From Lineus longissimus (taxonomy: Eukaryota > Nemertea > Pilidiophora > Heteronemertea > Lineidae): a DNA stretch of 64,000 bases. The stretch spans positions 3,375,501-3,439,500 of the forward strand of contig NC_088325.1 in NCBI RefSeq assembly GCF_910592395.1. The letters run 5' to 3'. The translations under genes and the position numbers were made by a program. Shown piece after piece: positions 45,279-55,738 of this stretch (the first letter of the stretch is position 1; every line of letters starts with the position of its first letter). The notes below the pieces were generated by a model, which did no database searches, was not told the DNA's origin, and was given only the letters and a program-made list of their open reading frames with translations.

Positions 45279-47770
45279 TTCGACGGGTTGCGTCGACAGG
45301 ACTCACTTGTTTTGACGCCAACCCGCCGTTATCTTTGGTTCGGGTGTCATCGCAAATGTCATCTGTTTATGGCAATAAGCAACTGTCAGTAATGCATGAC
45401 TTTATTGCCTTCACTCGGCATCTTCTCCCGGGTGACTGATTGTTCAGCGGTGAAAGATTACTAATACGGCTGTCAAGGTAAACCGTGCATCCCTCCTCTC
45501 AGTCAGGTGATCGACACTTTGCTTTTTTCGAGGGCAACGATGCAACACTAATTCACCAATAACTTAAAGGCCAGAAGCCCCACGCTCAGATTTACCCGGG
45601 TATGGCAATTATCTCAAGGTGTGACGTAGCACAGCAGGCCAGTCCCACTTGTCCTAGTTCTCTGTGCTATGAATACATTACACCTATTACTCACTGAAAT
45701 AACCTCAGTGTAGAGATCATGTGACTGACTCATCTGTCAGTTGACTAGCCAAATATGGCAGACTCCTCCCTCATCTGTCCATCAACCTGATGTACTAACG
45801 GTCATTACAGATAAAAATGTTTTAATATCTCATCAACTACATGTATACCAAAGGGAGGGCTGTATTTTGACAGACATGCAGATTAGATATTCATGAGTTT
45901 GGTAGACAAGTCTGAAGGAACACCTTGGACTGGTGCCAGAGATATCTGTGAGATTGTTGGAGAAAGTGTCGGAGGTTTGAATGCCCCGGTTATTGGTCAC
46001 GTGCCTGGATGTCAGCCATTAGGAGCTCCTTTTATACCGGCTTCTGGCCTTTGAAGTAAAATTGTCAGGGGCTAACCAAGTTTTCCACACATTTTACACT
46101 GATTATAAGTTACTCTCTACTAAGAATAATGAATTCGAGAAATCGACAGTTATTCGACAGAAATTACAGTTACTCTTTAAAACTACGACTCTTACTATCG
46201 TCTTTTTCAGGAGGTAAAACCAACCTAGAGCAAACTTTTCCCCACGGAAGAACGTCGACTGTCATTAAACCTACGTAAAACATGCTATTCTAGACAATGG
46301 CAAACAACTCCAGATTATTACATTCGAAAATTTATCTAAATGACTTCTCACTGTCGTATTTTGCAGAAGCTTATAAATCAAATGTCGAACGAGCCTCAAC
46401 CGAAGTACATATAAGTCTAAACATCAACCTCGACTGTCGTCAAACCTGGGACATGGTGTTTTCCCGCCATCAACTCGTCCGAGATGATCAGTTTTTCACC
46501 TGATGCGGGGGAGAAGTAATGTTTGTGGAGTTTACTGGTAAGCTTTTGAAATAAGGAATTGATACCGTACTGGAGGTACTGGTTGTCTCACCAAAGCCAC
46601 AAAAGAGTGGAGCTAAAATGCAAACCAACACCGCGGCAGAGCATTTCATTTTTTCACTGTGAAAAAACTAGTAAACGCAAAACCGTGACATTGCACCAAA
46701 CATACCCAACAACTGGCTACAAATGTGTGCAAATTTTTTACATGATATATTCAATTTAGCGAAGTTAAATCTTTAATTTAGTGACGGTTTTTTTTGGGCC
46801 ACCCGATACGTCTTTTCTCTAACACGAATATAAATTGTAGGTATTCAACATAAAAAACATGAACATATCCCATATTGATTGTGTACATTATCACCTGAGG
46901 CTATTTGAAATCTTCACCAGTGCATTGCATTATCATTCAATAACAAAGGTTTACTGCGTATTTGGGTCATATCCCGGGAAAACATTCCTTGAACGAGGTT
47001 TATATGTCAATTCGTATGATGACACGTTTTCACAATTTCTGCGCATATATCCATAAACCTATCTCATACGCTGTATAGAGTGACGCATTTTAAGACGAAA
47101 CATTGATGTTCTGGGAGAAGGATTCTAAGGTAAGCTGGTTGAATTTTACTCAACGCTCTACTGAAAAAAAATCGGCAGAAAATGCAAGAAGTGGAATATG
47201 CCAATATTCCGCACTTTAGCAGTACACGCAGTTTGTCTTTGATGCAAGGACCCGAACGCGGTTTTTGGCAAACAACGAAGCTATAAGAAAAGCGATATCG
47301 GTTCACTGGCCGTTCGTACACGAACGTACTGAAGGCTTAGGAAATATAAATGCAGTTATACACAAGGCTTCAATGCAGTTATCATGTTCAGTTGAGAAAA
47401 GCTCTATATTTTTAAAATGCCAGTTTATAGGTCAACACTGCTGCAATCAATGTAATTCCACCAATTCTCTTGCACTGTTGAGTAATTTCTATAATTATTC
47501 AATTACTTTTATTACTTACAAATTTCGACTTTTCAACTAACGGCGTATGCCCCTATTGAGAAACGATATTCAGATTAAACCGGTTGACCAGAGATTGCAA
47601 CTCTGAGGCCATGCAGTCATCCCAAAAACATATTTGGTCACTTTCAAAAAGTGCATGCAGGCCGCTTTGCATGTCGGGTACCAAATATATCAACGGAAAC
47701 CAAATACGACATTGTGGCAATGGCGGAGACGTCACTCAAAGGCTAGAGTCATATTGGCATCAGATATTAG
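45279..47770. other. No supported gene; minor repeats
   Basis: No domain-bearing ORF. 46554-46641 repeats 33413-33500. 46783-46806 carries the inverted GGGCCACCCGAT phrase of 34026. 47340-47395 resembles 14355-14405. An upstream exon of the BTB-Kelch gene could lie here but cannot be identified. Confidence 0.4.
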
Positions 47771-47975
47771 TATACATGCTTCCCGAAATTGGTGGCTTGC
47801 ATTTGAACTAACTTTTTCCCCCTTGTCCGTCATTAAAGGCATTCAAGTGTGTTGGTCAACCATGACTATCTCATTTGTCCCTCCACCATAAGGCCTAGTT
47901 TCCCCTTATGACATTACTATTTCGGACACTCAGCGCCCCATTTCTGGAAAGGTGTATAGCGACTTATAAAAAAGT
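47771..47975 (+). promoter_or_regulatory. Candidate promoter region of the double BTB-Kelch gene
   Basis: This 200-base block is duplicated at 43195-43390 with high identity and ends just before a TATA-like TTATAAAAAA at 47965-47974. It lies about 280 bases upstream of the coding start. A 22-codon mini-ORF (ATG at 47980, context ACCACCATGT) follows directly. No start-site evidence exists, so promoter function is inferred from position and the TATA phrase only. Confidence 0.3.
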
Positions 47976-48208
47976 TACCACCATGTGCTGCGCCGAAGAA
48001 AGCAGTTTGAGGGCATCTACAGTCAACAATAGTTCAGAATCAAAATGACGAGCAATCCCAGCGACTAGGTTTCATATCTTTGATAACATCAATAGTGTTG
48101 TGTGAGCCTTTTACACCCATACGATAGTAGTTACAATGCTAGCTTTGGTGCCAGAGGTCGGTGTTGTCCCATCCATGCCAGTATAATCATTGCGACCTCA
48201 ATTCCATA

Positions 48209-48229
48209 GCTCTTTTCTTTTCTTAACAG
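48209..48229 (+). other. 3' splice site before the coding exon
   Basis: A pyrimidine-rich run ending TCTTTTCTTTTCTTAACAG (AG at 48228-48229) is a strong acceptor. The exon would start at 48230, 23 bases before the first ATG. A stop codon in the coding frame at 48184 shows that the frame does not extend much further upstream in genomic DNA. The donor is unknown; GTGAGC at 48102 is one weak candidate. Confidence 0.75.
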
Positions 48230-48252
48230 CGGCCCACTCCCCTTTGAGAGAA

Positions 48253-51200
48253 ATGGCCAGCGCTAAAGGAGTAGATGGGCCATACTGGGCCTACTCCCAT
48301 GAGTCCCCTGGTCGGAGTGATCATGATAAGACAGATGACTCTGGTGATTTCAAAGTAACGACTGCAACTACCACTGCTGATACAGATACGATGCGTCTAG
48401 AACCAAGTGCTAACGGCTCAAGAGAATCGTTCACAAAACATATGGAGACCTTGTGGTTTACAGCTGGTGACTGTGATGTTACACTTGTGACGAACACAAC
48501 TACAGTCAAAGTGCATAAGGCGGTATTGTCGAAGAACAGTGAATACTTCGAAACAATGTTTTCAACGACGTGTTTAGAAACTTCACACAATGTCGTCTCC
48601 TTCGAAGACGACCCTTATGTCACGTCCACTGCCTTGGATGCTATTTTAGACCGTATGTATGAACGGCCTTTACAACTATTAAAGAGTAACGTGGGTGATA
48701 TTTATGAGGCAGCACAGCATTTCGTGATGCCAGGGGTCATTGAAGAATGTGAACAATACATTGATAGGTTCCCCATCAGAAAAGACAATTGCGCTTGGCT
48801 GTATGAAACTGCTCAGAAGTTTGGTCGTTTAATGGTAATTAGACGAATTGAGGTATATTTTCGTAACATCGTGGTTGACTTGAACGATGTAGACGTGTTG
48901 ATTCTGCTTGATTTGGCAGTGGCAATTTCAAACTCGGATGGTGTGATTACAAAATTCCTTGCCTCTATCGCTCGGGAACTGCCAAACCTTACATCCTCTC
49001 AGAAACTACTTCAAGCAATGACCGCAGAGATGCTATTGGACATGCTGGAGGCTGATAGGCACGGAATGTTCACAGATATTACCTTGATTGAATTCATCGT
49101 AAAGTGGGTAGATACGAATCCCAAGGATAGATTGCCGGCGCTCTCGGGACTGATCACAAAGATAAACTTTCTGTGCTTCGACATGGACAGCCTGAATGAA
49201 ATTACCACCATGCCATTCATAAAGGAGGACAAAATAGCAAAGATGGAAATTGGGAGGGCTGTGATACGTCTAACTGCTATCGGGCAAAATAGCATTGATG
49301 ACACATATTTTGTCGCAATGCATGACGAGGACATGAAATTCTATTGCACCACTAAACAGTCCATTGTAACAATACCAGATATTTTTGTACTACCAAGTCG
49401 AAAGCAAAGAAAAGATGAGGTCTATTTGAACTGTTTATCCTTAGTATCTGTAGGTGCCGTTTTGTTCATCTTGGGACGACCAGATAGAAATGGCGAATCT
49501 CCATGTTACAGCTACAATCCTAGCCGTAATATCTGGAGGGAATTGGCGTCTTTGCGAGGTTCACGAGAGAACTATAAGATGGTCTGCCAGGATGGTGAGG
49601 TCTATGCCCTCGGTGGGAAGGAGAACGGTGAAACGACAGATCGTGTGGATATCTACAACTTCGGTGAAGACGAGTGGAAGGAAGGACCTGCACTTCCCTG
49701 TCCCATTTCGTCCCCAGAGGCTGCTGTCTTACACGGTAGCATTTATGTGCGTTGCCCAGGCGATCATGACAAAGGAATCGCTACGGTAATCGATGAGTTC
49801 AACTGCAGTAGAAAATGGAAGTCTAAGGAATTCCGAGTTGATTTCATCGGCAAAATTGACTCGTTCGATTACTTTAGAAGAAAAAAGAAGTTAAACTTTC
49901 TCTCTAGTATGGACAGACTCTACTATATCTACTCAATACCAGCTGGCAAGGTTCTGGTTATGAGTTATGATCTAAACTCGGAGCATCTGAAAAAGTTTAC
50001 CACACGGACAAGCTTTAATGGTCTCAGCATTGAGTATGCGATGTCACACATGGGTACAATTTACCTTGTAGCAAGTTACATCAAAGGTGGCCGCATTGTA
50101 TCTTCTCTATTCCGGCTTGATGAACTCGCCAGGGATATTGAGTTGCTGGTATACGACATAGTGATTCCACGTGGGGCCTGTGCTATGATCAGCGTCCCTA
50201 TCAAGATAAAGATGGATTGCAGTGATGCAAACTACAACATCACTGACATTAGCCGTCGTGGTGACGAATCGGGTGATTTCGGAGGATCGGGTGCAACTGG
50301 CATTACCTGCGTTGATACAGAGCCTTGTCAAACTGCTGAACGTGAATCGAAAGACAACTTTTCAAAGCAGGTTCGAGACAAGCGCTTATTGTCCGCCGAC
50401 ACTGAGACGGGCATCTCGAATATGAAAACGATTGCAAAAGCGCATGATAATGAAATTTTGGCTGCGATCAGTGAGTACTTTAACACCATTTACTCAAGAC
50501 CATGTTCAGATGCATCGGATGGTATCGTCTCCTTTGCAAACAATCCCAATGTTCCATTCGCTGGTTTGGATGATATTTTGGACTATCCAGGATCCTATCA
50601 ACCTAAACAGAGTAATGTCGCTGAAACTCTGGAGGCGGCGCGACATTTCCATATGACAGAGATTGCAGAAACGTGCGAGAACTTTCTTAACGAGTTGCCT
50701 GTAACTACAGATAACTGTGTTTGGTTGTATGAAACCGCTCAGAGATTTGGAATTGAAACACGTACCCTCAAGTTATTCCTCCAGGCTTTTGATGCAAACA
50801 TGGTCAATCCCGAGAATTATCTACCAATTCTTGGCATTGCAATAGCAAATAATTTGGATGGACTGGTCACGAAAGTGATCACCTTTATTGCTCGGGAACT
50901 CTCATCGCTTTCATCCCAAGAACTGTTGGAAATCATGACGGAAGAGATGCTCCTAGAAATGCTAGGAGAAAACAGGCACGGGCTCTTTACAGACATGACC
51001 CTTGTCGAATTCATCGTCCAGTGGGTAGGCAAGAGTCCGGAAAACAGGCTGCCAATGCTGCGAAAGTTGATGAAGAAGGTTAACCTTCTCTATTTTGATG
51101 TTGACAGTCTTGGTGCAATTGCCAACATGCCATTCATACGAGAGGACAAAAGAGTCAAGAAAGCCATTTCAAGAGCTGTGGAATATTTGTCAGTTGTCCA

Positions 51201-52167
51201 GCAACACCGATTGGACGATTATATATTTCTGGCGACAATGCCTGACAGCGACATCGTGTTTTACTGTACCACAGATCATAAAGTCACGAAAACCATGTCA
51301 GATATTCTCGTCATACCTAGCCGCAAGCGAGAAACACGTGAGGTCAATCTGAGCTGTTCATCCGTGTTATCTCTCGGTGACACTCTGTTCATTTTAGGCC
51401 GACCAAATAAAGATGGGGAATCTTCGTGTTACAGCTATAATCCCAGCCACGACGTCTGGAAGGAACTGGCTTCATTGAAAGGAACAAGAGATCGCTATGC
51501 GATGGTGTGCCTGGGAAGTGATGTATACGTTATTGGCGGGTTTAAGCGCAGAAAGATTACACGAAGAGTAGATATTTACCACATGAGTAAAGACGAATGG
51601 GAGGAAGCAAGCCCTCTCCCTTGTTACCTGAGGTCATTTCGGGCAGCAGTCTTACAGAGTAAAATCTATGTCTACGCCCTCTACAAAAAGAACCGCGATC
51701 TCGAAACAGTATTCATTGAGTACGACCTCGACAATGCACGATGGGAGCTGAGGAAACTCGATGGCAATTTATGCTCTGACCTAGGAGTGATTGGCCACAT
51801 TCTTCCTGGTGTGACTGTTCTCTACCACATCTACAAATTCCCACATGGCAGCCTCCTAGCTGAGCGGTATGATCCCATGTCGGAGCAATGGACGAAATTA
51901 GTCATCAGGCAAGGATTCAGTGATTTCAGGATCGAGTCTGGACTAACACACATGGGTAGAATTTACCTGGTGGCAAGTTATACCAAGAGTGAGGCTCCTG
52001 GGAGAAAGGTTTATTCCTTATTTTGGTTTAATGAAGCCACATCTGAAATTACGCTTCTGTTAGAGTATCTAAGGATAGGCAGCGGAGTTGGAGCTATGGT
52101 ACAAGTGCCACGGGTTAAATGGCTTAATTTGCCCTGCTCAAACGCAGACATACACGATATGATGTGA
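48253..52167 (+). CDS. Double BTB-BACK-Kelch protein (tandem-duplicated KLHL-like)
   Basis: About 1304 residues in one exon. ATG at 48253 has a good context (G at -3, G at +4) and follows a strong splice acceptor; an additional coding exon upstream cannot be excluded. Domains in order: BTB about 64-170 (DCDVTL, KVHKAVL, SEYF), BACK about 175-290 (NCAWLYETAQ, MLLDMLE, FIVKWV), six-bladed Kelch-type region about 370-645 with VYALGGKENG, an acidic/serine linker about 655-705, then a second BTB-like part about 705-812, BACK 817-935 (NCVWLYETAQ) and Kelch 1005-1287 with VYVIGGF. The modules are offset by 641 residues. The second BTB lacks the first strands (no DVTL). Ordinary KLHL proteins have one module and are about 550-650 residues. 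The family recruits substrates to cullin-3 E3 ligases; that role is inferred here. It faces a paralogue across a LINE. Confidence 0.93.
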   Translation: MASAKGVDGPYWAYSHESPGRSDHDKTDDSGDFKVTTATTTADTDTMRLEPSANGSRESFTKHMETLWFTAGDCDVTLVTNTTTVKVHKAVLSKNSEYFETMFSTTCLETSHNVVSFEDDPYVTSTALDAILDRMYERPLQLLKSNVGDIYEAAQHFVMPGVIEECEQYIDRFPIRKDNCAWLYETAQKFGRLMVIRRIEVYFRNIVVDLNDVDVLILLDLAVAISNSDGVITKFLASIARELPNLTSSQKLLQAMTAEMLLDMLEADRHGMFTDITLIEFIVKWVDTNPKDRLPALSGLITKINFLCFDMDSLNEITTMPFIKEDKIAKMEIGRAVIRLTAIGQNSIDDTYFVAMHDEDMKFYCTTKQSIVTIPDIFVLPSRKQRKDEVYLNCLSLVSVGAVLFILGRPDRNGESPCYSYNPSRNIWRELASLRGSRENYKMVCQDGEVYALGGKENGETTDRVDIYNFGEDEWKEGPALPCPISSPEAAVLHGSIYVRCPGDHDKGIATVIDEFNCSRKWKSKEFRVDFIGKIDSFDYFRRKKKLNFLSSMDRLYYIYSIPAGKVLVMSYDLNSEHLKKFTTRTSFNGLSIEYAMSHMGTIYLVASYIKGGRIVSSLFRLDELARDIELLVYDIVIPRGACAMISVPIKIKMDCSDANYNITDISRRGDESGDFGGSGATGITCVDTEPCQTAERESKDNFSKQVRDKRLLSADTETGISNMKTIAKAHDNEILAAISEYFNTIYSRPCSDASDGIVSFANNPNVPFAGLDDILDYPGSYQPKQSNVAETLEAARHFHMTEIAETCENFLNELPVTTDNCVWLYETAQRFGIETRTLKLFLQAFDANMVNPENYLPILGIAIANNLDGLVTKVITFIARELSSLSSQELLEIMTEEMLLEMLGENRHGLFTDMTLVEFIVQWVGKSPENRLPMLRKLMKKVNLLYFDVDSLGAIANMPFIREDKRVKKAISRAVEYLSVVQQHRLDDYIFLATMPDSDIVFYCTTDHKVTKTMSDILVIPSRKRETREVNLSCSSVLSLGDTLFILGRPNKDGESSCYSYNPSHDVWKELASLKGTRDRYAMVCLGSDVYVIGGFKRRKITRRVDIYHMSKDEWEEASPLPCYLRSFRAAVLQSKIYVYALYKKNRDLETVFIEYDLDNARWELRKLDGNLCSDLGVIGHILPGVTVLYHIYKFPHGSLLAERYDPMSEQWTKLVIRQGFSDFRIESGLTHMGRIYLVASYTKSEAPGRKVYSLFWFNEATSEITLLLEYLRIGSGVGAMVQVPRVKWLNLPCSNADIHDMM

Positions 52168-52239
52168 TCATACGATAATCGCAAAAATAGTTACTTTAAA
52201 TGGAACATTTTATTTGTCCCAGTCTCAGTGCGGGAATTC

Positions 52240-52440
52240 GGACAGTGTCAGCAAATCACTGTCCGCTATGATTACCGAAGCGGCTAGCAGACGACATCAA
52301 ATGAATTGAAAGCACAGGCAGATTCAACCGCGATTATTTTCTGTTCTTTGCCACTCGATGTGGATTTTCTGGTTGGTATTTCTAGGCGATAGCTCAAACA
52401 CATCTGTAAAAGATTTATATTGATGATGCTGTCCTAAATA
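52240..52440 (+). repeat. 3' flank block shared with 41776-41990
   Basis: Begins about 70 bases after the stop codon, so probably within the 3' UTR. It holds GGACAGTGTCAGCAAATCAC and CTGTCCGCTATGATTACC, related to the arms of the hairpin MITE at 42163-42280. Confidence 0.65.
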
Positions 52441-52557
52441 AGCAGTGAAATCAGTGTTTGTATAGCCTACTTCTGCATCTCAACTGGTTCATTTTTCATT
52501 GACACCTGAAATACTCTGTTTCCTCATGTATACGTCCGTCTTCCTATACCGCTAATA

Positions 52558-55239
52558 ATGAATGTAAGTTATTTGAAGAGGGATCGTATTTCCACAATAC
52601 CAAGAAGGGATGTTCTTAGGTTGGATGGTTTTGTATGGGATAATTTGAATAGAGATAATTTTGTGCAAGCCCTTAATGTGCCTTTTCTGCAGGAGGAAAT
52701 TCAGGGAATTTTGTGTGATTCTATGAATGACAGTAATTTAGCTGTGGAAAAATTAACTACCACTTTACAGGCTGCAGCTAAAATGACTTTAAAAAAGAAG
52801 GGAAGAAAGAAAGTGATTAAGAAGGATAAATTAGGGTTTGATAAAGAATGTATCTTCTTGAAGCGTGAGGTTATTTCTTTAGGAAAGGCCCTTGGTAAAG
52901 ATCCAAGAGATCCTATATTGCGTGGTCGGTTTATGAAGAAGAAGAAAGAGTTTAAGAAAGTGGTGAAAGAGAAAAATAGAAAGGCAAAACATGCCTTAAT
53001 GGTTAAGTTGACTAGTATTGCTTCATCTGATCCGAAAGGTTATTGGTCTCTTATTCGGAAGTTGAAAAAATGCCGCAAAGAGAATCCCATTGATGATATT
53101 TCGTCTTGGTATGATCATTTCAATGGGTTATTGAATAACTTAGCAAAATCTACGAACAAGTCCTTTGATGACAGTTTTTTAAAGAATATGTCATCTAAAT
53201 TAGATGAGATGATTAGGGAGGATGGGGCACATGAAGTTTGTAAGTTACTGGATGGTGAGATAACACTTGAGGAAGTGACAAGGGTTGTAAAGAAAATGAA
53301 AGTCGGTAAAGCGGCTGGTAATGACATGGTTCTGAATGAAATGATAAAATCAAGTCCCCAAGCTATTATTGAGGCTATTACCAAAATTTGTAATCTTGTG
53401 TTGAAGAGTGAATCATATCCTAGCTCTTGGGGGACGGGCATTGTTTCCCCAATTCATAAAGGTGGTTCCCTTACTAACGTAGATAATTATAGGGGAGTGA
53501 CAGTGTCAAGCTGTTTGAGTAAAGTTTTTACAGGGGTTCTAAATGACCGGTTAAATGTGTTCCTCTCAGAAAATCAAATATTATGTGAGAATCAGATTGG
53601 TTTTCGTCCCAAGTTTAGAACTGCTGATCACATGTTCGTGTTGTCTTCTATTGTTCAAAGTTTTAAGCGAAAGCATCGTCCTTTATATGCATGTTTTGTA
53701 GACTTGTCAAAAGCTTATGATCGGATAAATCATAATTGCTTGTTTTATAAACTTCTAAAAAGTGGAATAAGTGGGAAATTTGTAAGAGTGATTAGGGATA
53801 TTTATGAGAAATCTGTTTCTTGTGTTAAAGTAGATGACAGACTCTCGGATCTTTTCAAACAGAATATTGGCCTCCGCCAAGGGTGTATTTTGAGTCCATC
53901 ATTATTCAACGTATTCATTAATGACTTACCAGATTACTTGAATACTCCAGACACGGACCCAGTAATATTTGAAGGAAGAATTGTTTCCAGTTTATTGTTT
54001 GCGGATGACCTCTTAATTTTGTCTCAGAGTTCGAAAGGTTTACAAAGAGCTTTAGATAAAGTGTCTGTTTTTTGCAAGCGCTGGCGGTTGGTTGTTAATA
54101 TATCGAAAACGAAGGCAATATGTTTCAATAAAAGGTTCAAGAAGGGTCTTTCCCTTAGAATTGGTGATGAACAGATTGCGTTTGTTGAATCTGTCAAGTA
54201 CCTTGGTATTATGTTCTCTTGTAATGGATATTTTAAGAAAGCAGAGCGGACATTAACAATTAAAGCAAAGCAGGCAGTTTATCAGTTGAATAAACATTTT
54301 AATATTTACCAGGGTACTCAAGTAAAGACTCTGCTCAGTTTATTCGATTCTCTTATAAAACCACAACTTTTGTATGGTTCTGAGGTATGGGGTGCTTATG
54401 TTTTTCGTAAGCCTACAGTTGCTCACATTAGAAAACAGGTATTTTGTGGACGTCTTGATCATGAATTGGTGCATGTGAAATTTTGTAAGTCAATCTTGGG
54501 AGTTCGGCGCCAAACGTGTAATGCTGCCGTTCTGGCTGAGGTGGGGCGTCTTCCTTTATCTTATACTATTTTTATATCGGTCTTAAATTTTATAAATCAT
54601 ATTATATCTATGAATAATGAGTTAGCTCAATTAGCTATGAGAGCAGAGTTTAAGAACTTGCAAGTTGGCATCTCCAGTTATTTCGACTTCCCAGCTGTTT
54701 TACTGTAGTTGATAGGAATTGACTTGGTAGATTTAGATTTAGATTCTGTAAATAAGTCATTTGTGGGGAAAATAAGGGTGAAGATTAGGGAGTTGTTAGA
54801 GCGTGCTTTGATGGATGAACTTAAAAGCAAAAGTAAGCTGCAGTTGTATTCTTCTCTGAAGGTCAACTTTGGAAGAGAACGGTATTTAGACTCATTGGTT
54901 AACACTCTGTTTAGAAGAGCTATTTCTAAGGTCCGTCTTTCTGATCATGATTTTGATATTGAGTCTGGGAGAAGAAAAAATATCCCGAGGGAAAGAAGGC
55001 TATGTTCTTTGTGTAACTCAGGTGAGATCGGGTCTGAGTATCATGTCATTATGGAATGTGTTCAGCCTGATCTGAAGGCAATACGTTTTCAAGCCCTAGA
55101 AGAATTAAATTTAATTAATGGTATATTTCGGGAGTTTGCGAGTCAACAGATTTTTAACTATTGTTTACTGGGGAATGATACAAATATTTGTCATATCGTG
55201 GGTGCCTTTTTATGGAAAATTTTGAAATTGATAAAATAA
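52558..55239 (+). pseudogene. LINE ORF2 (reverse transcriptase) with one in-frame stop
   Basis: The frame is open for 716 codons to a TAG at 54706-54708, then continues in the same frame for a further 176 codons to a TAA at 55237-55239. The first few codons, including the ATG, lie outside or at the edge of the LINE and are fortuitous. Reverse-transcriptase landmarks by residue: KAAGNDMVLNEMIK (251-264), YRGVTVSSCLSKVF (311-324), CFVDLSKAYDRIN (379-391), LRQGCILSPSLFN (439-451) and the catalytic FADD (481-484). The segment after the stop has CSLCNSGEIGSEYHVIMEC, the zinc-knuckle-like C-terminus of LINE ORF2. A single nonsense change and otherwise clean frame point to a young copy. Confidence 0.9.
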
Positions 55240-55430
55240 CTTGGTTATTTTGTTTAATGATGTCATGATTTTGTCTAGTTGTTTTATGTCTTATTAGTTC
55301 TTTAGTGGTTAGCTTTGTGTAAGAATGTATACATCATGTATTATACTTTATATGTCATATACCTATGTAAATAACCTTTTATATGGTGACAATAAAGTTT
55401 ATTTGAAGTTTGAAGTTTAATACAAAACAC
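52570..55430 (+). mobile_element. 5'-truncated LINE (non-LTR retrotransposon)
   Basis: Encodes reverse transcriptase and an ORF2 C-terminal domain but has no endonuclease, so it is truncated at the 5' end. It ends with a polyadenylation-type AATAAA (55391-55396) and a TTTGAAG short tandem tail. The octamer ATGTAAGT flanks it at 52562-52569 and 55431-55438 and is a likely target-site duplication. It is oriented with the upstream BTB-Kelch gene and lies within its 3' flank, so its AATAAA could end transcripts of that gene (inference). Clade not resolved. Confidence 0.85.
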
Positions 55431-55738
55431 ATGTAAGTGTCCATACATTGGGTGGGGAATGCAATAGGGTTGATGAATGGGAATTGTCCATTTGCTCTGC
55501 CTCGGTCACACCATGAATGAAGCCCAAACACTGCAACCCATTCAATCATTTAAAATCCCATCGACCAATGGTAGTGGACTGCAAGTAGTGGTTGTCTCTG
55601 GTCATATGTCTGCGCCACGATCTGAGCCAATCAGTCCAATCCACAGGGCCTAACCTTTGTATTAGGTATGCAAGCTATTCATCCCTTCGGGCCTCTTAAA
55701 TATGGCGCCCAAAGACGTATACGTGAGGAAACAGAGTA

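Larger units (their letters stand above)
52512..55738. mobile_element. TA-flanked inverted-repeat element holding a LINE
   Basis: 52512-52536 (TACTCTGTTTCCTCATGTAT and on) is the reverse complement of 55714-55738 with one mismatch, and the outermost bases are TA on both sides, as for Tc1/mariner-type MITEs. Removing the LINE (about 52570-55430) leaves roughly 370 bases of interior, a usual MITE size. No transposase is present. The alternative is two independent solo ends in opposite orientation. Confidence 0.6.

Noticed and set aside
48190-48252. Start of the double gene at TTG 48190
   Set aside because: The segment 48190-48229 is the polypyrimidine tract and acceptor of an intron, and a eukaryotic start at TTG is unlikely; ATG 48253 fits.
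48321-51352. Many short ORFs antisense or out of frame within the double BTB-Kelch gene
   Set aside because: Shadows of the main frame, whose domains are clear.
52558-52569. ATG at 52558 as the true start of a host reverse-transcriptase gene
   Set aside because: It lies at the edge of a LINE insertion (candidate target duplication 52562-52569); the endonuclease part is missing and the ORF is a 5'-truncated transposon.
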